In this document: one piece after another, positions 35,309 through 43,961 of the stretch
Position numbering within the stretch: position 1 is the stretch's first letter
Layout: each line of letters begins with the position of its first letter
DNA from: Chitinophagaceae bacterium IBVUCB2
GTDB taxonomy: Bacteria; Bacteroidota; Bacteroidia; Chitinophagales; Chitinophagaceae
NCBI GenBank assembly: GCA_002127295.1
Contig: NFUV01000001.1
Location: forward strand, 1,674,001-1,738,000
Direction: 5' to 3'
DNA: 64,000 bases
Program-made: the position numbers and the translations under genes
The notes under the pieces: model-generated
Database searches by the model: none
What the model saw: only the letters and a program-made list of their open reading frames with translations
Told to the model about the DNA's origin: nothing

Positions 35309-36124
35309 TTATTGAATGGCTTTTTGGTTACCGTTCTTCATCAAAAGCAAATCTTTCTTTAATAAAAAACCTGTGGTGGTTGTTCCTTTAGCGTTTGTAA
35401 ATGAGCAATGAATAAAATTTTTAAATTGCTTAAAAGAAACAACTGCGTTATCTTTTACGAGGTATGTGTTTTTAGGCTTCGACTGAAGGTCAGGGCTTTT
35501 ATAAAAATAGGTTTTAGCTGCAATTACTTTCCAGGCAGAGCTATCGGCGTTATAAGAAGGTGTAAACTTTTCAAACAATACATCGCCAATCTCCGTACGA
35601 TTAATAATCGTTTCTTCCGTTGTATTCTCCGGGTCACCCGATTGAAAACTGGAAGATACATGTGATTGCAGGTACCAGTTTTTCTTTACTGCATTATACC
35701 TGAATGTGTAATTAACCGACCAACGCCAGCTGCTTCCACCATAAAAATCAATAGAAAACTCTCCCGGCTTTATAGAAATTCCCTGGTAAGGGTCGCCCAT
35801 AACACCCCCACAATGCTTGCATAGTACAACTGAAGTATTACTGGCTACCGATTGTAATTTTCCATTAGGTTGGCGAATAATAATCAGCAAAGGTCTTACT
35901 GCTTCCCAATCAGGATTTTCAAATGTAAGGGTATCTTCGCCTGCTGTTTTAAGAATAAGAATATAATCATCCAGCTTATCGCTATTCAAATCTCCTTTTA
36001 CAAGATCCATTACCTGGTAACCTTGTAAAACATACGGTTTTAATTCAGCGGGCAATTCAATATCCTGTGCCTGTGCTGAAAAAAAACAAATAATAAAAAA
36101 CAGGGAGCAGAAATAGTTTTTCAT
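35309..36124 (-). CDS. Exported protein of unknown function with SH3-like C terminus
   Basis: A 271-residue exported protein (signal peptide MKNYFCSLFFIICFFSAQAQ). The middle has the pattern KGDLNSDKLDDYILIL, like an FG-GAP/calcium-loop strand, and VVLCKHCGGVMGDPYQGI followed by FSIDFYGGSSWRW, a motif I recognise from uncharacterised bacterial proteins. The C-terminal ~70 residues (AKTYFYKSPD, YLVKDNAVVSF, TGFLLKKDLLL) look like a bacterial SH3 domain. It lies 6 bases after rlmD and 16 before the rhomboid gene, in one operon-like run. Confidence 0.8.
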   Translation of the reverse strand: MKNYFCSLFFIICFFSAQAQDIELPAELKPYVLQGYQVMDLVKGDLNSDKLDDYILILKTAGEDTLTFENPDWEAVRPLLIIIRQPNGKLQSVASNTSVVLCKHCGGVMGDPYQGISIKPGEFSIDFYGGSSWRWSVNYTFRYNAVKKNWYLQSHVSSSFQSGDPENTTEETIINRTEIGDVLFEKFTPSYNADSSAWKVIAAKTYFYKSPDLQSKPKNTYLVKDNAVVSFKQFKNFIHCSFTNAKGTTTTGFLLKKDLLLMKNGNQKAIQ

Positions 36125-36130
36125 AAATGT

Positions 36131-37540
36131 TTATGATTTTAGTTTTAGCTGTACCACATTTTCTATATGATGTGTATGAGGAAACATATCAACCGGCTGC
36201 ACTTTTGTTACATTGTATTTCGCATCCAGGAGTTGCAAATCTCTTGCTTGCGTGGCAGGGTTACAACTTACATACACCACCGTTGGGGCAGCTATATCCA
36301 AAATTCTTTGCACCAGTTTATCATGCATACCGGCTCTCGGTGGATCAGTAATAATTACATCCGGCCGGCCATGTGCAGCAAAAAAATCATCGTTACAGAT
36401 ATCAATTACATCGCCAGCATAAAATTCGGCCTCCGTTAAATTATTCAATGCAGCATTTTCTTTGGCATCCTCTATAGCAGCAGCGATCATTTCTACACCA
36501 ATGATTTTTTTGGCTTTTTCACTTACAAAAATGCCGATGCTACCCGTACCGCAATATAAATCGTACACAATTTCGTTACCAGTTAGTTCTGCAAATTCTC
36601 TCGTTATTTGGTATAACCTTTCTCCTTGTTTGGTATTGGTTTGAAAAAAAGATTTCGGACCTATTTTAAATTGAAAATCTTCCAATTTTTCAATAACATA
36701 TCCTTTGCCGGAATACGTCACCGGCTCCAGGTCAAACAAACTGTCATTCCATTTTAAATTGACCGTATATAATAATGTAGTAATTGCAGGAAACATGGCT
36801 GACACATGCTCCATCAGTAATTTTATTTTATCAGCATCATCCTCACCTACCATTATATTTACCATTAGCTCCCCGGTAGTACAAAGCCTTACCTGCATGG
36901 TTCTTAAAAAACCTACATGATTACGAATATCATAAAAAGGCCAGCCCTGTTGAATAGCGAATTCTTTTACTGCCAATCTTATTTTATTAGTTGGCTCTTC
37001 TTGTAAATAACAGGTTTCAATATCTACCACTTTATCAAAAAATCCTTTTGCATGAAACCCGGCAACGTCCTGCATGCCATTTATGGTTTCATCTTTTATT
37101 TCTTCCTTTAGCAGGTATCGCTTGTTGCCAAAAGTATATTCCAGTTTATTACGATAATACCTTGTTTCTGCTCCGCCAATTATAGGTTCCATTACAGGTA
37201 ATGCTATTTTTCCTATTCTTGTCAATACATCTGTAACCTGCTTGGTTTTATACTGCAATTGCTTTTCATACGGTAGCATTTGCCATTGACAGCCACCACA
37301 TACGCCAAAATGGGAGCAAAAAGGAGTTACCCTGTCGGCCGAAAACGAATGGAACTGCATAGCTTTTCCCTCCGCCCAATCCTTTTTGCTTTTAGAGAGC
37401 TGAATATCCACCACATCACCCGGAACAGCACCTTCTATAAAGACCACTTTACCATCCACCCTTGCCAGGGATTTCCCTTCGGCGGCATAATCCTCTACCA
37501 ATACTTTTTCAAGCAGTATATTTTTCTTTTTTCTTCTCAC
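36131..37540 (-). CDS. rlmD: 23S rRNA (uracil-5-)-methyltransferase RlmD
   Basis: SAM-dependent m5U methyltransferase of the TrmA/RlmD family, expected to modify 23S rRNA U1939. The 469-residue protein has an N-terminal TRAM domain (about 8-65), a [4Fe-4S] site with Cys75, Cys81 and Cys84 (CSHFGVCGGC) plus a later Cys in IETCYL, and a methyltransferase domain with DLYCGTGSIG. ITDPPRAGM and YVSCNPATQ carry the catalytic Cys. RlmC or another m5U paralogue cannot be excluded. The start is a GTG at 37540, with an exact -7 box only a few bases before it. Confidence 0.93.
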   Translation of the reverse strand: MRRKKKNILLEKVLVEDYAAEGKSLARVDGKVVFIEGAVPGDVVDIQLSKSKKDWAEGKAMQFHSFSADRVTPFCSHFGVCGGCQWQMLPYEKQLQYKTKQVTDVLTRIGKIALPVMEPIIGGAETRYYRNKLEYTFGNKRYLLKEEIKDETINGMQDVAGFHAKGFFDKVVDIETCYLQEEPTNKIRLAVKEFAIQQGWPFYDIRNHVGFLRTMQVRLCTTGELMVNIMVGEDDADKIKLLMEHVSAMFPAITTLLYTVNLKWNDSLFDLEPVTYSGKGYVIEKLEDFQFKIGPKSFFQTNTKQGERLYQITREFAELTGNEIVYDLYCGTGSIGIFVSEKAKKIIGVEMIAAAIEDAKENAALNNLTEAEFYAGDVIDICNDDFFAAHGRPDVIITDPPRAGMHDKLVQRILDIAAPTVVYVSCNPATQARDLQLLDAKYNVTKVQPVDMFPHTHHIENVVQLKLKS

Positions 37541-37544
37541 GGCG

Positions 37545-37552
37545 CAAATATA
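37545..37552 (-). promoter_or_regulatory. Candidate -7 box just upstream of rlmD
   Basis: TATATTTG on the minus strand matches TAnnTTTG and ends 4 bases before the GTG start at 37540. Its position predicts a leaderless or nearly leaderless rlmD message. No TTG lies at -33 spacing. Confidence 0.45.
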
Positions 37553-37699
37553 CCCCTAACATTAAAGGGAATAAGCACCCTCTTTTGCGCTCCTGAAAAG
37601 CAACGAAATTGGCATGTTCGGCTTCTTTAGAGAACTTTTCACTTTTACGCTTCAGCTACTTGGAGTTTTTAGATAACTTTACCCGATTTATTCATACAT

Positions 37700-39130
37700 A
37701 TGAAAAAAGGATTATTTCTACTTACACTACTTTGTTCCACTGTTATTTTTGCCCAAAATGCTTATGAGATTAAAGTAACCTTTAAGCCATTTAAGAAGCA
37801 ATACATTTATTTGGGCCATTATTTTGGTAAAACATATCCCATTATCGATTCTGCTTTGCTGAATGAGAATAGCCAGGCCATTTTTAAAGGCACCAAAAAA
37901 CTACCGGGTGGTATTTATTTAGTAGGCTATCCCAATAAGACCGGTTTTTTTGAAATATTAATTGATAAGCAACAAAAATTCTCTGTCATTGCAGACACAG
38001 CCACTATAAAAAATGGTGTTCAGTTTCAGAACTCTCCCGATAATGTAATGTTTACCGGCTACCAGCAATACATGTCCGCAAAAGGACAAAAAATTGCAAG
38101 CTTACAACAACAGATAAAAACAGTTTCAAAAAAAGATTCTGTTTTACTGGCCGCCCAACTTATTAAAGAAGACAGTGCCGTAGCAGCTTATCGTGAAAAT
38201 ATTATCACTAAAAACCAGGGTACTATTCTCAGCTCACTTTTAGCATCTATGCAGGAACCAGTGCTTTCTGGAAAATTAAAAAATCCGGCAACCAAAGAAG
38301 ATTCGCTGGCCGCTTATGCATATTATAAAGGTCATTTCTGGGATGGTGTAAATTTTTGGGATGGCCGATTAGCTTACACCCCCTTTTTTGAAGACAAGGT
38401 TGACAAATACTTTGAGCAATTAGTAGTACCACAACCAGATTCTGTTATAAAAGAATTAGACTTTATACTAGGCCCTGCATCTGTTAATGAAGAGATGAAC
38501 CGCTTTCTGTTGATAAAATTTGTGAACCGCTACCTGAATCAAAAATATATGTGGGAAGACCAGGTATTTGTTCACTTGTTCGAAAAATATTTCTCCAACA
38601 AAAGTTATTCTTGGTTAACGGAACAAGGTAAAAAAACCATTACTGACCGGGCTTATAGCCTGATGGCAAATATTATGGGTACTCCTGCTTCGGAAATTGC
38701 TTTGCCTGACTCTAGCGGCAAAACGATTTCTATGTATGATATGGAAGCGGCTTATACAGTGGTAGCTTTTTGGGATCCTGCTTGCGGTCATTGTAAGGAA
38801 GTGCTTCCAAAACTCGATTCTTTTTATCATGCAAAATGGAAGGCGGCGGGGCTTAAGATATTTGCAGTAGCTAAAGAAACCGATGCACCCAAAAAAGATT
38901 GGATGTCTTTTGTAAATGAGTATCATTTACAGGAGTGGGCACATGTTTACTACTCAAAAGCAGATGACAAAGCAAGAATTACGGCGGGCATTCCGGGTTA
39001 CTCCCAGTTATACGATATCCAGTCTTTTCCTACATTATATTTGTTGGACAAAGACAAACGTATTATTGCAAAGAAACTCAGTTACCAGCAAATAGATGAA
39101 GTACTGCAATTGAAGATGAAGGGACAATAA
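37700..39130 (+). CDS. TlpA-like thiol-disulfide oxidoreductase with DUF4369
   Basis: A 476-residue exported protein (signal peptide MKKGLFLLTLLCSTVIFAQ). The N terminus (about 22-110) is a DUF4369-like beta domain, the middle (about 140-325) is helical like DUF5106, and the C terminus (about 335-476) is a thioredoxin fold with the active site CGHC at 362-365 (FWDPACGHCKEVLP). The cis-Pro region SFPTLYLLD is intact. This arrangement is common in Bacteroidota periplasmic oxidoreductases that reduce or isomerise disulfides. A -7-like TAACTTTA lies at 37674-37681. The next gene, a PPIase, follows after 115 bases; both fit envelope protein folding. Confidence 0.91.
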   Translation: MKKGLFLLTLLCSTVIFAQNAYEIKVTFKPFKKQYIYLGHYFGKTYPIIDSALLNENSQAIFKGTKKLPGGIYLVGYPNKTGFFEILIDKQQKFSVIADTATIKNGVQFQNSPDNVMFTGYQQYMSAKGQKIASLQQQIKTVSKKDSVLLAAQLIKEDSAVAAYRENIITKNQGTILSSLLASMQEPVLSGKLKNPATKEDSLAAYAYYKGHFWDGVNFWDGRLAYTPFFEDKVDKYFEQLVVPQPDSVIKELDFILGPASVNEEMNRFLLIKFVNRYLNQKYMWEDQVFVHLFEKYFSNKSYSWLTEQGKKTITDRAYSLMANIMGTPASEIALPDSSGKTISMYDMEAAYTVVAFWDPACGHCKEVLPKLDSFYHAKWKAAGLKIFAVAKETDAPKKDWMSFVNEYHLQEWAHVYYSKADDKARITAGIPGYSQLYDIQSFPTLYLLDKDKRIIAKKLSYQQIDEVLQLKMKGQ

Positions 39131-39245
39131 GCAACCGTCTTTCTCAATATATACTATGAAATGAGCCACTAATAAATTTTGCCCAAGTATAAATGAATAA
39201 TTAAGGCGAATTACAGGTGGCCAATTTTTAAAACCATACTATCAC

Positions 39246-41189
39246 ATGAAAAAAATCATCCTGGCGGCAATTACTTGTTGTGTAATGACGGCCGCTTCTT
39301 CACAAACGCTTTTTACTTATGGCAACCAATCTGTTGATGCCAAAGAATTTTTAAAAGCTTACAAAAAAAATAATACTGCTACCACAACTAATAAAGCAAA
39401 ATCTATTAGCGATTATCTTGACCTGTATATCAGCTCAAGATTGAAAGTTCGTGAAGCATACGAAAGACGATATGATACACTGTCACAGGTAACCAACGAA
39501 ATAAAAAATCTGCGGGCACAGATCGCAGATAATTATATGACTGACCCCAGTATCATGGAACGTTTGTCAAAAGAAGCTTTTCAGAGAAGTCTGAAAGATA
39601 TTCATGTTGCCCATATTTTTATTTCCTTTAAAAATGCCTATGGTGCTTTAGATACAATTACGGCATGGCAAAAGAAAGAAGCAGCAACAAAGCAATTGAA
39701 TGAAGGGGCAGATTTTTTAACGGTAGCACAGCAATATTCAGACGATCCGGCAGCTAAAACAAACAAAGGCGATTTAGGCTATATAACTGTTTTTACGCTT
39801 CCTTATGAATTTGAAAATGTGATCTACAATACTCCGGCAGGTAAACATTCTTCTTTGTATCGTTCAAAAGCAGGCTTTCATATTTTTAAAAACTTAGGCG
39901 AAAGAAAAGCGGCGGGAAAAATAAAAGTGCAGCAAATATTGTTAGCTATCCCACCAGGCACTGATGAGCCAGCAAAAAAACAAATTGCATTATTGGCAGA
40001 TTCAATATACAAACTACTGCTTGCGGGAAGTGATTTTTCAAAGCTGGCTACCCAATTTAGTAACGATTATGTAAGTGCTGCTACCGGCGGAAACATTCCT
40101 GATATAAGTGTTGGTCAGTATGACCCTGCTTTTGAAAAAATGTTATGGTCGCTGCCAAAAGATGGCGCTATTGGCAAGCCCTTTCTAACATCACATGGCT
40201 GGCATATTGTAAAACGAGTTTCATTAAAGCCCGTTATTACTGATGGATTAAACAAAGCCAACCTGAAAGAACTGGAGCAAAAAATAGTAGCAGATAAGAG
40301 ATGGAAATTTTCAAACAATTTTATATACGAGCGGATAACAAACCTGGGACTTTACAAAAAACGATCCTTCAATCCAGATGCTTTATGGGCGGTGGCTGAT
40401 AGTATGTTTAATTATCAATCCCTGAGAGAGGTTGGAAGATCGGTTAACGAAACAACTCCGCTATTTTCAATTGGAGATTCTATATATACCGTTGGCAGCT
40501 GGATAGAGTATGGCCGTACCAACAGGTTTAACGAAGACGGCAGTGGCGCTAAGCCACACAGCCAGTTGCTGGAAGATTATGAAAAAGCAGCTATGAAAGA
40601 ATATTACCGGAATCACCTGGAAGATTTTAATATCGATTTCAACCAGCAAATGACAGAATTCCGGGACGGTAATATGTTTTTTGAAATAATGCAGCGGGAA
40701 GTATGGGACAAAGCACAGATTGATTCAGTTGCCTTACTTGACCTGTACAATAAAAACAAAAAGAATTATGCCTGGAAACAAAGTGCCGATGCGGTTGTTT
40801 TTTTCTGCTCCGACCAGATTGTGGCTACAACAATTTACAGCGAAATAAAAAAGACACCGGCTGATTGGAGAAAAATAACCAGTGCAGTAAGTGAGAAAGT
40901 AGTTGCTGATTCTTCCAAATATACCTGGGACCAGATTCCTAATCTTGGAAAAACAATTCCTAAACCCGGGCTGCTTACTGCGCCACTAATAAATACAAAT
41001 GACAATACAGCTTCTTTTGCTTATATCGTAAAAGTATATACACAGCCTGTTCAAAGAACCTTTGCAGAAGCAAGAGGTCTGGTTATAAATGACTATCAAA
41101 CTATTTTAGAAAAGCAATGGGATAATGCATTAAGAAAAAAATACCCGGTTGAGGTAGACCGGAAAGTATTGAGTGATATCTCTAAATAA
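39246..41189 (+). CDS. SurA-like periplasmic peptidyl-prolyl isomerase
   Basis: A 647-residue exported foldase (signal peptide MKKIILAAITCCVMTAASSQ). Two parvulin (rotamase) domains are visible: about 117-217 (IHVAHIFISF, NKGDLGYI, SKAGFHIFK) and about 225-330 (IKVQQILLAIPPG, GGNIPDISVGQYD, TSHGWHIVKR). A further ~300-residue helical C-terminal part follows. It is expected to chaperone outer-membrane proteins and may also isomerise prolines. A terminator shared with metF follows. Confidence 0.92.
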   Translation: MKKIILAAITCCVMTAASSQTLFTYGNQSVDAKEFLKAYKKNNTATTTNKAKSISDYLDLYISSRLKVREAYERRYDTLSQVTNEIKNLRAQIADNYMTDPSIMERLSKEAFQRSLKDIHVAHIFISFKNAYGALDTITAWQKKEAATKQLNEGADFLTVAQQYSDDPAAKTNKGDLGYITVFTLPYEFENVIYNTPAGKHSSLYRSKAGFHIFKNLGERKAAGKIKVQQILLAIPPGTDEPAKKQIALLADSIYKLLLAGSDFSKLATQFSNDYVSAATGGNIPDISVGQYDPAFEKMLWSLPKDGAIGKPFLTSHGWHIVKRVSLKPVITDGLNKANLKELEQKIVADKRWKFSNNFIYERITNLGLYKKRSFNPDALWAVADSMFNYQSLREVGRSVNETTPLFSIGDSIYTVGSWIEYGRTNRFNEDGSGAKPHSQLLEDYEKAAMKEYYRNHLEDFNIDFNQQMTEFRDGNMFFEIMQREVWDKAQIDSVALLDLYNKNKKNYAWKQSADAVVFFCSDQIVATTIYSEIKKTPADWRKITSAVSEKVVADSSKYTWDQIPNLGKTIPKPGLLTAPLINTNDNTASFAYIVKVYTQPVQRTFAEARGLVINDYQTILEKQWDNALRKKYPVEVDRKVLSDISK

Positions 41190-41209
41190 TTGTCAACCTG
41201 TTATTGTAC

Positions 41210-41244
41210 AAAAGCCTATCTCCACATTTCGGGATAGGCTTTTT
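41210..41244. terminator. Bidirectional terminator between PPIase and metF
   Basis: An 11-bp perfect stem (41210-41220 with 41233-41243), a 12-base loop, T-run on the plus side and A-run on the other. It lies between convergent stops at 41189 and 41247. Confidence 0.9.
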
Positions 41245-41246
41245 GC

Positions 41247-42197
41247 TTATAAGTTTTTTACAACCTCCGCCACCATCAATGGGCGGCCCAAAGTATAATA
41301 GTGAAGAACCGGCACCCCAGCTTTCTTTAATTCTCTTGATTGATTTAATAACCATTCAATTCCTATTTTCTCTACGTCTTCATCTGTTTTGCATTGCATA
41401 ACAGCCGTGCTGAGATCAGATGGCAGTTCAATAGAGAATGTTTTAGGTAAAACGGTTAATTGCTTCCTGGTATAGATTGGTTTTAACCCCGGAATAATAG
41501 GAACGGTAATACCAATATCCCGGCAAGCTTTTTCAAAGGCAAAGAATTTTGCATTATCAAAAAACATTTGCGTAATAATATAATCAGCACCTGCATCTAC
41601 TTTAGCTTTCAAATATTGCAGGTCAGTATCCATATTAGGTGCTTCAAAATGTTTTTCCGGGTATCCGGCCACACCAATACAAAATTCTGTTTTATGTGTT
41701 CCTTTCAATTCATCTTCTAAATAAATTCCGGCATTAAGATTGGCAACTTGTTTCAGCAAATCACTGGCATATTTATGTCCGCCTGGTTCTGGTTCAAACG
41801 CAGTTTCATTCTTCGCTGCATCACCCCGTAACACCAGTACATTGTCTATGCCGAGATACCGTAAATTTATTAATGCATCTTCAGTATCATTAATACTAAA
41901 ACCACCACAAATAAGATGGGGGACAGTATCCACAGTATATTTATTCATGATGGCAGCACAAATACTTTCCGTACCCGGCCGTTTGCGAATAACTACTTTT
42001 TGAAAATTTCCATCCGCCGTTTTCTTAAATACATGCTCACTGCGGTGATAAGTTACATTTATAAAAGATGGCTTGAACTCCATTAACGGGTCAAGATGCT
42101 TGTATAATGCTTCAATCCCTTTTCCTTTTAGGGGCGGCAATACTTCAAATGAAATAAGAGTGTCTTTAGCCTGTTTTATATGATCAGTTACCTTCAT
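41247..42197 (-). CDS. metF: 5,10-methylenetetrahydrofolate reductase
   Basis: FAD-dependent reductase that makes 5-methyl-tetrahydrofolate for methionine synthesis. The 316-residue barrel protein shows the family blocks SFEVLPPLKG near the start, FINVTYH, TVPHLICGGFS, NVLVLRGD, CIGVAGYPEKH, DYIITQMFFD and PIIPGLKPI. Length is normal for bacterial MetF. It has its own promoter with both boxes and stands alone; no methionine synthase gene is adjacent in this window. Confidence 0.97.
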   Translation of the reverse strand: MKVTDHIKQAKDTLISFEVLPPLKGKGIEALYKHLDPLMEFKPSFINVTYHRSEHVFKKTADGNFQKVVIRKRPGTESICAAIMNKYTVDTVPHLICGGFSINDTEDALINLRYLGIDNVLVLRGDAAKNETAFEPEPGGHKYASDLLKQVANLNAGIYLEDELKGTHKTEFCIGVAGYPEKHFEAPNMDTDLQYLKAKVDAGADYIITQMFFDNAKFFAFEKACRDIGITVPIIPGLKPIYTRKQLTVLPKTFSIELPSDLSTAVMQCKTDEDVEKIGIEWLLNQSRELKKAGVPVLHYYTLGRPLMVAEVVKNL

Positions 42198-42215
42198 TGC
42201 TTGTCAAAATTCCTG

Positions 42216-42245
42216 CAAACATACGCTGGTAGCTAAACATATCAA
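42216..42245 (-). promoter_or_regulatory. Promoter of metF
   Basis: On the minus strand, TTG (42245-42243), a 19-base spacer and TATGTTTG (42223-42216) match both boxes of the Bacteroidota promoter. The leader to the ATG at 42197 would be about 14 bases, too short for a riboswitch. Confidence 0.72.
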
Positions 42246-42289
42246 AAGCAATATGTAAAAGAGATGAGATCGGGTAAAATAATTATTTA

Positions 42290-43027
42290 TTAAAATCTTA
42301 TCCCGATTGAAAGACCAAAGCGAATACCCGGTAAGAACCCACTATAGTTGGTCTTTACATTCCTGCCGGCTGCATTCACAGTTACATCAAGATTATCTTT
42401 TAGCAACGGAATATCATTGACAAAATCATTGATCTCATTTTCAGCATCCTGGGCTTCCGCATTGCTCCAGGGTAAACCGCTACCCGTTTCCTGCGCAATT
42501 AAGTCATGGTTAGAGCTATTTGCTTCCGGACCTAAAAAGTAAAAATCGATCGCTACTCTTTTTGCAATTAAAAACTGAACCCCTAATTGGGCCCCAACTC
42601 CAACACCGCTGTACTCACTGGTTACCAGGAAAGGACGGTTTGTTCCGTCAATTTCAAAATCAGTATTTGTAGTGGCTTCATTTTTCAAATACTTCAGGTA
42701 TGGTTCGAAATACAAACCGTTCATTGGTTTGCTGCCGAAATACATGCGGTAACCGGCCATTACAGAAAATGTTTTCATCATGAGGCTTCGGTCTTCGCCA
42801 TCAATATCTGCCGTAAGTGTTTTTTCAAATGGAATACCCACATTGAAAGTGATGGATTTCTTTTCCTTAAAGTTAAACTCTGATCCCAGTCCAATTTTAC
42901 CAAAAGCCAGGCTGGCTGGAGACCATTTAACGATAATTGATTTATCGAATGCGGATTTGTCTTCTTTTTGTGCTTTAACCCCGGTATAAAAAAACCACAT
43001 CCCTAACAAGAAGATTATTTTTTTCAT
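42290..43027 (-). CDS. Predicted outer-membrane beta-barrel protein
   Basis: A 245-residue exported protein (signal peptide MKKIIFLLGMWFFYTGVKAQ) with alternating strands (KIGLGSEFNFKEKKSITFNVGIPFE, cut here to the first part of the barrel; SVMAGYRMYFG; GVGVGAQLGVQFLI) and a terminal Phe in FGLSIGIRF, the usual end of an outer-membrane barrel. It resembles small DUF3575-type barrels; that name is tentative. Function is unknown. It stands between metF and the divergent lptB operon. No exact promoter box was found upstream. Confidence 0.8.
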   Translation of the reverse strand: MKKIIFLLGMWFFYTGVKAQKEDKSAFDKSIIVKWSPASLAFGKIGLGSEFNFKEKKSITFNVGIPFEKTLTADIDGEDRSLMMKTFSVMAGYRMYFGSKPMNGLYFEPYLKYLKNEATTNTDFEIDGTNRPFLVTSEYSGVGVGAQLGVQFLIAKRVAIDFYFLGPEANSSNHDLIAQETGSGLPWSNAEAQDAENEINDFVNDIPLLKDNLDVTVNAAGRNVKTNYSGFLPGIRFGLSIGIRF

Positions 43028-43117
43028 GTTTGATGTTTTAACTTTTGATTATCTAATATAACATTTTTATTAGAGTTGAGTATCAAATCTGATGACATGC
43101 TTTGGTTTCCGAACCCT

Positions 43118-43125
43118 TAATTTTG
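43118..43125 (+). promoter_or_regulatory. Candidate -7 box for the lptB operon
   Basis: TAATTTTG matches TAnnTTTG and ends 7 bases before the lptB ATG at 43132, predicting an almost leaderless message. A TTTG at 43101-43104 is too close (13 bases) to be a normal -33 element. Confidence 0.45.
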
Positions 43126-43131
43126 CTACTT

Positions 43132-43920
43132 ATGGCAGTTACCATCAGCACAAAAAATCTTGTCAAAAAATACGGCAGCCGAACAGTTGTAAACGATGTT
43201 TCGCTGGAAGTAAAACAAGGAGAGATTGTTGGCTTACTAGGACCAAACGGAGCTGGTAAAACCACTTCTTTTTACCAGGTGGTAGGATTAATAAAGCCGG
43301 ACCAGGGTGATGTTTATCTTAATGATGAAAATATTACAAAGCTCCCCATGTATAAAAGGGCGCAAATGGGTATTGGCTACTTACCACAGGAAGCATCTAT
43401 TTTCCGCAAGCTGAGTGTGGAAGATAATATTAGTGCCATCCTGGAAATGACAAAGCTTACAAAGCAGCAACAAAGAGACAAACTGGAATCCTTGCTTAAT
43501 GAATTTCGGCTGCAGCATGTACGCAAAAGTAATGGCGATGTATTAAGTGGGGGCGAAAGAAGACGAACAGAAATTGCCCGGGCATTATCAGTTGATCCAA
43601 AATTTATTTTACTGGATGAGCCCTTTGCAGGTATCGATCCGATCGCTGTAGAAGATATCCAGGCCATTGTGGCGAAATTGAAATATAAGAACATCGGCAT
43701 TCTGATTACCGATCATAATGTAACAGAGACCTTATCTATTTGCGACAGAGCTTACCTGTTGATCGAAGGAAAAATTTTCAAACACGGTACAGCCGAAGAA
43801 TTGGCAGAAGATGAGCAGGTAAGAAAACTTTATCTCGGCAGAAATTTCGAACTAAAACGCAAAGACTATCTTCATGAAGAGGCGGCTTATAAAGCTGAAG
43901 AAGAGTCTCAACAACAGTAA
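43132..43920 (+). CDS. lptB: LPS export ABC transporter ATP-binding protein LptB
   Basis: Cytoplasmic ATPase that drives lipopolysaccharide extraction by LptFG. The 262-residue protein has Walker A GPNGAGKT (37-44), the Q-loop region [15 protein letters not shown] typical of LptB, signature LSGGERRR, Walker [14 protein letters not shown] and the switch His in ITDHNV. A C-terminal tail ([20 protein letters not shown]) extends beyond E. coli LptB. The ATG at 43132 gives the standard N terminus; ten more in-frame codons upstream cross the promoter box. It is probably the first gene of an operon with the GH3 gene (41-base gap) and fabG. Confidence 0.94.
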   Translation: MAVTISTKNLVKKYGSRTVVNDVSLEVKQGEIVGLLGPNGAGKTTSFYQVVGLIKPDQGDVYLNDENITKLPMYKRAQMGIGYLPQEASIFRKLSVEDNISAILEMTKLTKQQQRDKLESLLNEFRLQHVRKSNGDVLSGGERRRTEIARALSVDPKFILLDEPFAGIDPIAVEDIQAIVAKLKYKNIGILITDHNVTETLSICDRAYLLIEGKIFKHGTAEELAEDEQVRKLYLGRNFELKRKDYLHEEAAYKAEEESQQQ

Positions 43921-43961
43921 TTTTTTCCTATTGCTTTAATTTTTCTATTTTGCCTTCAGCA

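Noticed and set aside
42198-42289. SAM or cobalamin riboswitch before metF
   Set aside because: The metF promoter leaves a leader of only about 14 bases, too short for a riboswitch.
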